Shown here piece by piece: positions 33,886 through 40,999 of a stretch of 64,000 bases of DNA (positions are counted from its first letter, which is position 1; the number at the start of each line of letters is the position of its first letter). The translations under genes and the position numbers were made by a program. Origin of the DNA: Desulfobacteraceae bacterium UBA2174 (GTDB lineage: Bacteria > Desulfobacterota > Desulfobacteria > Desulfobacterales > UBA2174); contig DCWA01000041.1 of assembly GCA_002327445.1 (NCBI GenBank), positions 121,025 to 185,024 on the forward strand, read 5' to 3'. The notes below the pieces were generated by a model that had not been told where the DNA came from, made no database searches, and was given only the letters and a program-made list of their open reading frames with translations.

Positions 33886-34768
33886 CATCGCGGCGGTCAC
33901 GGCCCTCGGGGGCGTGGTTGGTCTGCTGTCGGGCATCTTCGGCGTGGGCGGCGGCTTCCTGATGACACCGCTGCTCATCATGATGGGAATTCCCCCGACG
34001 GTGGCCGCGGCCTCGGACTCCAACCAGATCGTGGGCGCCTCCACTTCGGGCACCCTGGCCCATTTTCGGCTGGGCAACGTGGACGTGAAAATGGGGTTGT
34101 TGCTGCTGGTCGGCGGCGTAGCCGGCGGCACACTCGGCGTTCAAATCATCAAGCTGTTGCGCCAGCTCGGCAATGCCGATTTTTTGATCAACGTCACCTA
34201 TGTGCTGATGCTCGGGTTGATCGGCGGCTACATGTTCATGGAAAGCCTCCAGTCCATGCGCCGGTGCAAACAATCCGACACCGGGGAACCCAAGACGGAA
34301 TCCGGCTATGCGCGATTCATCGGCAAACTCCCCTGGCAGATGGATTTTCCCTGTTCAGGCATCCGATTGTCGGTCCTCATGCCTCTAGTGCTGGGCGGCC
34401 TGGTGGGCATCCTGGCGGCGATCATGGGAGTCGGCGGGGGGTTCATCATGGTGCCGGTGATGGTCTACTTGCTGCGCATGCCCATGCACGTGGTAGTGGG
34501 CACCAGCCTGTTTCAGATCCTGTTCACCTGCGTCAATGTGACGATCATGCAGTCCGCCCAGAACCATACCGTCGATTTCATGCTGGCGCTCCTGCTGCTG
34601 ATCGGCTCCTCCATCGGCGCCCAGGTGGGGGCGGTGGTCGGTAAAAAGCTTCCCGGCGACCGGCTCAAGATCCTCCTGGCGTCCTTGGTGCTGGTAGTCA
34701 TGGGCAAGATGCTTTTGGACCTGCTCGTTCAGCCGGCCGTTTTGCTGGCATATATGGGAGGACACTGA
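33836..34768 (+). CDS. TauE/SafE-family sulfite or anion exporter
   Basis: 310 residues, about eight TM helices, with the two-fold pattern of the family: GLLSGIFGVGGGFLMTPLLIMMGIP and GILAAIMGVGGGFIMVPVMVYLLRMP. TauE/SafE proteins export sulfite, sulfoacetate or other organosulfur anions. AAAGGAG precedes ATG 33836, which lies inside the uspA-like frame. It is followed by a TIGR02186 gene, its usual partner. In a sulfate reducer a sulfite-related anion is plausible, but the substrate is not shown by sequence. Confidence 0.88.
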   Translation: MGSFLHLYLPIAGNSVNIAAVTALGGVVGLLSGIFGVGGGFLMTPLLIMMGIPPTVAAASDSNQIVGASTSGTLAHFRLGNVDVKMGLLLLVGGVAGGTLGVQIIKLLRQLGNADFLINVTYVLMLGLIGGYMFMESLQSMRRCKQSDTGEPKTESGYARFIGKLPWQMDFPCSGIRLSVLMPLVLGGLVGILAAIMGVGGGFIMVPVMVYLLRMPMHVVVGTSLFQILFTCVNVTIMQSAQNHTVDFMLALLLLIGSSIGAQVGAVVGKKLPGDRLKILLASLVLVVMGKMLLDLLVQPAVLLAYMGGH

Positions 34769-34769
34769 A

Positions 34770-35543
34770 ATGACCCGTTTACCCAACCGGTGCCGGGTGC
34801 GGATGCTGCTCTGGTTGTCGCTTGCGTTGCTGGCCGCCGCTCCGGCAGGGGCCGCCAATCTGGATGTGATGCCGAAAACCGTCTGTATCGGGGCCGGCTA
34901 TGATGGGGCCGTGCTGAAAATCTCCGGAACGGTTCCGGCCGCCAGCGATGTGGTGCTGCGATTCTCCGGCTCCCCCGCAGACCTGCACTTGCGCCAAAAA
35001 GAAAAAGTTTTTGGGCTGTTGTGGATGAACCGGAGTATGGTGACCTTCAAAAACATTCCCGGCGTCTGCCTGGTTCAATCCTCCAGGCTCCTTGGGGAAA
35101 TGGGCCCGGCAGCCGCCGCCTATGGATTGGAAACATGGAGCGCAGGGGTGAAATTCGAAAACGATCATCCCGATGCGGCCATAGATGGTCCGCGGGAATT
35201 GTTGCGCCTGAAAATGCAAGAAGGGCTCTTCAGGGAAACAATCGGGGGGATAACCTTCAGCCCACCGTCGGCCGATGGGGCGCAAGCGTTCAGCGCGGAC
35301 TTTCCGGTACCGGCGGCTCTCTCTCCGGGGAACTATCGACTGGAAGCCATCGCCTTCAAAGACGGCGCCATGTGCACCCGGCTGTCCGTCCCCGTCAGGG
35401 CCGAACTGACCGGGCTGCCGGCTTGGCTCAGCTCCCTGGCCCATGCGCACGGCGCCATCTACGGTGTTCTGGCCACGGCGATCGCCCTCGTCGCCGGTTT
35501 GTTCATCGGCATGATTTTCCAGGGCAGGAGCGGCGCCCACTAA
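34770..35543 (+). CDS. TIGR02186 family (Alph_Pro_TM) transmembrane protein
   Basis: 257 residues. Signal peptide (MLLWLSLALLAAAPAGA), beta-rich periplasmic domain (TVCIGAGYDGAVLKISGTVPAASDVVLRFSG, KVFGLLWMNRSMVTFKNIPGVCLVQSS) and a C-terminal TM (AIYGVLATAIALVAGLFIGMIFQG). The pattern is that of the TIGR02186 family, usually next to TauE exporters and of unknown function. It starts 2 bp after the TauE stop, consistent with a coupled pair. A Cys at about residue 40 and others could bind a sulfur species. Confidence 0.8.
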   Translation: MTRLPNRCRVRMLLWLSLALLAAAPAGAANLDVMPKTVCIGAGYDGAVLKISGTVPAASDVVLRFSGSPADLHLRQKEKVFGLLWMNRSMVTFKNIPGVCLVQSSRLLGEMGPAAAAYGLETWSAGVKFENDHPDAAIDGPRELLRLKMQEGLFRETIGGITFSPPSADGAQAFSADFPVPAALSPGNYRLEAIAFKDGAMCTRLSVPVRAELTGLPAWLSSLAHAHGAIYGVLATAIALVAGLFIGMIFQGRSGAH

Positions 35544-35561
35544 AACATTCGGGGTTTCCCG

Positions 35562-38144
35562 ATGTTTAATGGTCTGAAATACGTATGGCCCTTTCGGGGG
35601 ATGCGCCGAGCCGATATCGGAATGCCCTTCACGGTGCTCTTCAAAAAATTCACGAGCATCCTGGAACGCAATAACCGCATCCTCGAAGAGATGGCCGACA
35701 CGGGAGACAAGCTCAGCGGGGAATACGTATTCGACCGCCAGTACCTCGTCGACGCCAGTGACCGGCTGACGGATCAGGTCTTCAAGCTGATCTCCGATTT
35801 CAGTCTCCTGGACAACCGCAAGAACGCCGACCTCTTTCTGGCCTTCGAGCGCATCCGCCAGCAGATTCGGGAGGAGCTGGCCGGCCACCCCGCTTTCGCC
35901 CTCGGCAGCCTGGTGATTCCGCTGTTCGAGGCGAGCCAGGATTTGCGCGAACGGGGCGGCGGCAAAATGGCGGTGTTGTCGGAAATCCATAACCGGCTGC
36001 AATTGAACACGCCGGATGGTTTTGTGATTACCACCAAGGCATTCATGGATTTGATGGCCCACAACGGTCTGCTCGCCCGGGTGCAAGAAGGCTTCGCGGG
36101 GTTGAGCCGACAGGATCCAGAGGGGCTCAAGGGCCTTGTCGAACAAATCCAGCAGAACATTCAGGCGGCCACCATACCGCCGGCGCTGGCGGCCCGGATC
36201 GACGCGCAGCTCGATATTCTGGCCCGGCACTACCCGCATCGCCCCCTGGCCTTGGCCTTGCGCAGCAGCGCCTGGGGCGAGGACGAAGAAAGCAGCTTCG
36301 CCGGACAGTACACCAGCGTGCTCAATGTGCCCCGATCCCGGGTGCTGGAGGCTTACCGTCGCGTGCTGGCGAGCCTCTATTCGCTCGAAGCCTGGCAGTA
36401 CCGGTTGGACCATGACTACCGCGAACATGAAACCGCCATGGCGGTCGGCTGCCAGATGATGGCAACCGGCACGGTCAGCGGCGTTGTGCAAACCTATGCG
36501 GACCTCTCCGACCAGCCGGCGATCCTGGTCGCCAGCGTCCGCGGCCTGGGCGCAGCGGTGGTCGGCGGCGATGCGCCGGCTGACACTTTTTACCTGGCGC
36601 GCACGCCGCCGTACCAGCTGATCCGGCAGGAGTTGGCGGAGAAGACGCGGCAATTGATCGCGGTCCCCGGCGGCGGCACGGCCTGGGAACCGGTCCCCGA
36701 CGATCTGCGCCAAACCGCCTCTCTGACCCCGCCTCAGTTGGAAGCTTTGGCTCAGCAGGCCATGGCCATCGAATGCTACTATAAACGCCCGCAGAACATC
36801 GAATGGACATTCACAGATGAAGGAGAACCGGTGATTCTGCAGGCTGGTCCCCTGCGCCTGCAGGCCGCAGCACCGAACAGCGAGCCGGCCGTGATCGACA
36901 CCACGGCCCGGGCCTCGATCGTTTTTGCCGAGCGGGGCCTGGTGGCCCAACGCGGGGTGGCGGTGGGTAAAGTAGTGGTGGTACGCAACGATACGGATCT
37001 GGAGCGCTTCCCCTATGGCGGCATTCTCGTGTCCCGCTACACCTCTCCCCGTTTTTCCCGCGTGATGCACAAGGCCCGGGGAATCATCACGGATGTGGGG
37101 TCTCCCGCCGGTCACATGGCGACCGTCGCCCGGGAATACCGCATCCCCACCGTGGTCAACACGCAAATTGCGACGCAACGGCTCAACGACGGCGACGAGA
37201 TCACCCTAGACGCCACCGGCAACGTGGTGTATCGCGGCAACATCGCGAACCTGGATCGCTTTGAACTCACCGAGGAGATCGTTTTCGAGGAATCCTACGA
37301 GTACCGGCTGCTGCGTCGGCTGCTCAAACGCATCAGCGCCTTCCACCTGGTGGATCCCAAATCGGCCAACTTCACGGCTTCCGCCTGCCGCACCTACCAC
37401 GACATCACCCGCTACATTCACGAAAAATCGGTGGAAACCCTGATCCGTCTCAGCGATGAAATCGGCGTCGGGCATTCATCGGCGCCGCGTCGGCTCTCGA
37501 CCAAGGTCCCCCTGGGGCTGACAGTGATCGACGCCGGCGGCGGCATCGCCGGTTCGCCCACCACGGGCGCCATCACCCGCGATCAGGTCGTCTCCCTGCC
37601 CCTGGGCGCCCTGCTGGACGGCATCGACGAATCGGCGATGTGGGGCACGCAGCCCCTCTCGGTGGATATGGGAAGCTTCATGTCCAGCTTGACCCGCACC
37701 TTCACCGCCTCGCTGGCCGCGCCCCAAAAGATGGGGCGCAACCTAGCCGTGGTGCTGGAAGCCTACTTGAATCTCCACCTGCGCATCGGTTACCACTTCA
37801 CCATCATCGACGCCTACATGAGCGACCGCATCAACGACAATATGATCCATTTCCGGTTCCTCGGCGGGGTCACGGACTTTTTGCGCCGCTCGCGTCGGGC
37901 CAAATTCGTCGCTGCCGTCCTGGAACATTTCGATTTTCGTGTAGATGTCCGAGGTGACCTCGTGATAGCCAGAATCAAGAAGCTGCCGCTTGCCCGCATG
38001 ACCTCACGCATGCGCATGCTCGGCGGCCTGATCGGCTATACGCGGCAACTGGATGCGCGCATGCACAGCGACAACGAGATCGCCCGTCATGTGAAGCTGT
38101 TCACCAACGCCATCGGCAAGGCCATCGGAGGCTCGAATGAATGA
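35562..38144 (+). CDS. PEP-synthase-like protein 1 (ATP-grasp, phospho-His domain, novel C-domain)
   Basis: 860 residues. (a) N-terminal helical domain 1-125 (FTSILERNNRILEEM...). (b) PPDK_N-like ATP-grasp 130-445, with KMAVLSEIH, PDGFVITTKAF, LALRSSAWGEDEESSFAGQYTSVLNV, and ILQAGP where the family has LQARP (Arg lost). (c) Swivelling phospho-His domain with His518 in GSPAGHMATVAREYRIP. (d) C-terminal domain of about 300 residues with LVDPKSANFTASACRTYHDI, VIDAGGGIAG, YHFTIIDAYMS and IHFRFLGG. The C-domain replaces the PEP/pyruvate barrel of PpsA. It follows the TIGR02186 gene by 18 bp and its stop overlaps the receiver gene by 8 nt. It is not a normal PEP synthase. Confidence 0.82.
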   Translation: MFNGLKYVWPFRGMRRADIGMPFTVLFKKFTSILERNNRILEEMADTGDKLSGEYVFDRQYLVDASDRLTDQVFKLISDFSLLDNRKNADLFLAFERIRQQIREELAGHPAFALGSLVIPLFEASQDLRERGGGKMAVLSEIHNRLQLNTPDGFVITTKAFMDLMAHNGLLARVQEGFAGLSRQDPEGLKGLVEQIQQNIQAATIPPALAARIDAQLDILARHYPHRPLALALRSSAWGEDEESSFAGQYTSVLNVPRSRVLEAYRRVLASLYSLEAWQYRLDHDYREHETAMAVGCQMMATGTVSGVVQTYADLSDQPAILVASVRGLGAAVVGGDAPADTFYLARTPPYQLIRQELAEKTRQLIAVPGGGTAWEPVPDDLRQTASLTPPQLEALAQQAMAIECYYKRPQNIEWTFTDEGEPVILQAGPLRLQAAAPNSEPAVIDTTARASIVFAERGLVAQRGVAVGKVVVVRNDTDLERFPYGGILVSRYTSPRFSRVMHKARGIITDVGSPAGHMATVAREYRIPTVVNTQIATQRLNDGDEITLDATGNVVYRGNIANLDRFELTEEIVFEESYEYRLLRRLLKRISAFHLVDPKSANFTASACRTYHDITRYIHEKSVETLIRLSDEIGVGHSSAPRRLSTKVPLGLTVIDAGGGIAGSPTTGAITRDQVVSLPLGALLDGIDESAMWGTQPLSVDMGSFMSSLTRTFTASLAAPQKMGRNLAVVLEAYLNLHLRIGYHFTIIDAYMSDRINDNMIHFRFLGGVTDFLRRSRRAKFVAAVLEHFDFRVDVRGDLVIARIKKLPLARMTSRMRMLGGLIGYTRQLDARMHSDNEIARHVKLFTNAIGKAIGGSNE

Positions 38145-38574
38145 CAATCCCGTGCCGGCAAATTCCGCCAGGCTGAGCATCATGGTCATCGACGACGAAC
38201 CCATCGTCTGCAAACGGCTTCAGTCCGCTTTCCTGAAGGCCGGCTACCGGGTGGAGGCCTTTACGGACAGCGCCGCGGCCCTGGCCCGCCTCATGGATGA
38301 ACCGTTCGACGCCATCGTCACCGATCTGAAGATGGAAGGGACCGACGGTATCCAGGTGCTCACCGACGCCAAGAGACGCCATCCGCAGATCCAGGTGGTG
38401 GTGATCACCGGCTTCGCCACGATGGAAACCGCCAAGGAATCCTTTCACCAGGGCGCCTTCGACTTTGTCGCCAAGCCGTTCAAATTGAGCGATATCCTGG
38501 ATTGCATCAAACGGATCGAGAATCGGATTCGCCCCGCCGGGCAAGAGGGTCGGGCGCAGCCATCGACGGTGTAG
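38137..38574 (+). CDS. Single-domain response regulator (receiver only)
   Basis: 145 residues, receiver fold only. Acidic pocket Asp19/Asp20 (IDDEPIVCKRLQSAF), phospho-acceptor Asp63 (IVTDLKM), Thr in VVITGFA, and Lys in FVAKPFK. No output domain follows; about 20 residues of flexible tail remain. It resembles the receiver of the sigma-54 regulator at 30317. It lies between PEP-synthase-like 1 and 2 with an 8-nt overlap at its start, so a phosphorylation-dependent contact with these proteins, or a phosphate sink for the kinase, is likely. Confidence 0.9.
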   Translation: MNDNPVPANSARLSIMVIDDEPIVCKRLQSAFLKAGYRVEAFTDSAAALARLMDEPFDAIVTDLKMEGTDGIQVLTDAKRRHPQIQVVVITGFATMETAKESFHQGAFDFVAKPFKLSDILDCIKRIENRIRPAGQEGRAQPSTV

Positions 38575-38599
38575 GCGGACCGGCCGGGAGGTGCGGGTG

Positions 38600-40999
38600 A
38601 TGCAGTGGCGGCCATGGAATCGGTTCCGGCGCGAGGGGCATCCAGCCGATGAGACCTTGGCCACGGTCTGGCGCATCCAGGCGCTGTTCAACAACTTTCG
38701 CCGGATCCTGGAGCAAAACAACGCCGCGATCGAGCAGATGGCCGCCATGGAACAAGCCCTCGGGGGAGCGTACATCTTCGACCGCGCCTTTCTGGAAGCG
38801 TCCGTTCACCGGCTTTCCACCCTGGTTCACCATGTGGTCTATAATCTCAACGCCTTGACCGACAACACCCATGTGGCGCTCTACGAGCGCTGCGAACAGA
38901 TCGGCCGTACCCTGCGGCAAATTTTGGCCGGAAAGCCGGAAACCGACCAGCCCGAGGTCTGCATTCCCCTCGGCGCTGTGGACTGGGACCTGGAACCCGA
39001 AGTCGGCCTGGCGGTTGTCTGCCTGGCGGAAATCCGTCGGCGCTCCGAGATCGGTGTCGCCGAGGGCTTCACCGTCACGCGGACCGGCTGCCTGGCCCTG
39101 ATACGGCCGGATCTTCAATGGCCGCCGGAAGCGCTCAGGGAGCGCCTGGACGCCGCCGTCGCCGACCTGGTGCGAAAGACCGGGACGGATCGCCTGAGCG
39201 TTTCGCTCGTCTCGATCGACGCGCTTTCGCCCTCGCGGCTTCCCGGGGCCACCTGCACACCGGCGGACCTCGCCGATACGCTGGAGCGCCTCCTGCATCG
39301 AATCCCGGCGGATCGGGCATCGATTGAACCGGCGGCCCAGCCGGCGGCCGCCTTGGTCCAGGCGGCGGCGGCGTTGGAAACCGGGGAGGTGGCCACGATG
39401 GCCGGCGATGCCGCTGGACTGGAGGTGCTGATGGTAACGGCCCACACGCCGGAGACCCCCGACGCCATCGACCGCTACTTTCTGCGCCGCGCCCAGCCAT
39501 TCGACATCGTGGCCTCCGAGATAGCGGCCAAGCCCGATGACAAATCCCTGCCGGAAGGCCAACGGCCCACCGCCGCCGGTGTTTTCGGACTGCTGCGGGG
39601 TTCGGCTTTCCTCACGCCCGGGGCCATGAAATCCTTGGCCCGGGCGGCCTTGGTTTTGGAGCGCCTGCTCGGCGAACCGTGCCTGGTGGACTGGCAACGG
39701 ACATCCGATGGCACCATCGTGGTCACCGGGCTCAGGAGCATGGTACCGCCCGATCCGGCTGAGAGGAAAACGGATCTGGCGGCGGCGCTGGCCAGTGCCC
39801 GGATCTGCGGCCAGGGCGGCCAGACCGTCCAATCCGGGGTGGCGGCCGGCACGGTGGTCCACGTGGATGAAAGGTCCGATCCAGCCGCTTTCCCGCTGGG
39901 CGCCATCGCCGTGGCCCGCAGCGCCTCCCCCCGATTGGCGCCGCTGCTTCAGCGGGCCGGCGCCCTGATCACCGAAATCGGTACGGCCACCGGCCACTTG
40001 GGAATTGTGGCGCGCGAAATGCGAGTCCCCTCCGTTTTCGCCCAGCCCGGCGCCTTGGACCGGCTGGCGCCGGGGAGCATGGTTACCGTCGACGCCGCCG
40101 CCGCCACGGTCTACGAGGGGATCCTGGATGGCCTGCTCCAATCCGGAGCCTCCGGCGGAGAACTTTTTCCCACGGACCCCGAATACCGCATCCTGCGCCG
40201 GCTGCTGCGATTGATACTGCCGCTGAACCTGGTAGACCCCCGCGCCGCGGATTTCACCCCCCGGGGCTGCCGCAGTTGGCATGATATTCTGCATTATTGC
40301 CACGAGCAGGCCGTGCATGAACTGACCCATCTCCAGGAACGTCGGCCCGGCCTGGCCGGCTTGCGCACCCACCGGCTGCGCACCGGCGTTCCCCTGGAAA
40401 TCAGGATCCTGGACATCGGCCAAGGCATCGCGGCGCAGGCCGGTTCCGAAGCGGGGGTCTCCGATTTGCGCTGCCAGCCGCTGGCCGCTTTCTTGAAGGG
40501 GTTGAACGCGCCCCGGGCCTGGAGCCGCGATCCGGCCGCCTTGTCCCTGAAAGACATCGCCTCCGGAGGGCCGCCGCCCGCCGCAGGCGGCAACCTGGCC
40601 ATCGTCACGCGGGATTATTTTAATTTGAGCCTGCAAACGGGGTACCATTTCAGCGTCATCGATGCCTACCAGAGCCCCGATCCCCAGCGCAGCCACATCT
40701 ACTTCCGCTATGCCGGCGGATTTGCCGATGTGCGGCGGCGAACCCGGCGCGCCGGCTTGATTCACGATGTACTGGCCCTCCTGGATTTCACGGTCACCCA
40801 AAAACAGGACCTCGTTGTGGGACGGCTCAAACCCACCGATACCCACTCTTTTGAAACCGTCATGGGCGTCCTGGGCGCTCTCACCGCCTTCACCCGGCAG
40901 CGCGACACCGTCATGACCCGTGACGCGGACCGTCAGATCCTGTTGAAGCGCTTTACGGAGGCATTCCTGCCCCCCGCGGCCACCGAAGGCACCCAATGA
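38600..40999 (+). CDS. PEP-synthase-like protein 2 (ATP-grasp decayed)
   Basis: 799 residues with the same architecture as its neighbours: N-domain (FNNFRRILEQNNAAIEQMAAM), a remnant ATP-grasp region, phospho-His domain with His466 (GTATGHLGIVAREMRVPSVF), and C-domain (LVDPRAADFTPRGCRSWHDI, ILDIGQGIAA, YHFSVIDAYQS, IYFRYAGG). The ATP-grasp part lacks the KxxxL and RSS-ED-FAGQ motifs; that position reads VAEGFTVTRTG and then diverges. It probably cannot bind ATP. ATG 38600 is favoured since GGGAGGTG lies upstream; GTG 38591 is an alternative. Its stop overlaps the next start (ATGA). Confidence 0.8.
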   Translation: MQWRPWNRFRREGHPADETLATVWRIQALFNNFRRILEQNNAAIEQMAAMEQALGGAYIFDRAFLEASVHRLSTLVHHVVYNLNALTDNTHVALYERCEQIGRTLRQILAGKPETDQPEVCIPLGAVDWDLEPEVGLAVVCLAEIRRRSEIGVAEGFTVTRTGCLALIRPDLQWPPEALRERLDAAVADLVRKTGTDRLSVSLVSIDALSPSRLPGATCTPADLADTLERLLHRIPADRASIEPAAQPAAALVQAAAALETGEVATMAGDAAGLEVLMVTAHTPETPDAIDRYFLRRAQPFDIVASEIAAKPDDKSLPEGQRPTAAGVFGLLRGSAFLTPGAMKSLARAALVLERLLGEPCLVDWQRTSDGTIVVTGLRSMVPPDPAERKTDLAAALASARICGQGGQTVQSGVAAGTVVHVDERSDPAAFPLGAIAVARSASPRLAPLLQRAGALITEIGTATGHLGIVAREMRVPSVFAQPGALDRLAPGSMVTVDAAAATVYEGILDGLLQSGASGGELFPTDPEYRILRRLLRLILPLNLVDPRAADFTPRGCRSWHDILHYCHEQAVHELTHLQERRPGLAGLRTHRLRTGVPLEIRILDIGQGIAAQAGSEAGVSDLRCQPLAAFLKGLNAPRAWSRDPAALSLKDIASGGPPPAAGGNLAIVTRDYFNLSLQTGYHFSVIDAYQSPDPQRSHIYFRYAGGFADVRRRTRRAGLIHDVLALLDFTVTQKQDLVVGRLKPTDTHSFETVMGVLGALTAFTRQRDTVMTRDADRQILLKRFTEAFLPPAATEGTQ

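Noticed and set aside
34779..37178. 799-codon minus-strand frame antisense to the TIGR02186 and PEP-synthase-like genes
   Set aside because: Shadow of well-supported plus-strand genes with clear motifs; no recognisable domain or start signal.
35562..38144. Calling the large proteins phosphoenolpyruvate synthase (ppsA)
   Set aside because: The C-terminal PEP/pyruvate barrel is absent, an unrelated domain is present, and ATP-site residues are missing in two of three.
38507..40996. 829-codon minus-strand frame antisense to PEP-synthase-like 2
   Set aside because: Same reason: antisense shadow in GC-rich coding DNA; the plus-strand protein has conserved blocks shared with its two neighbours.
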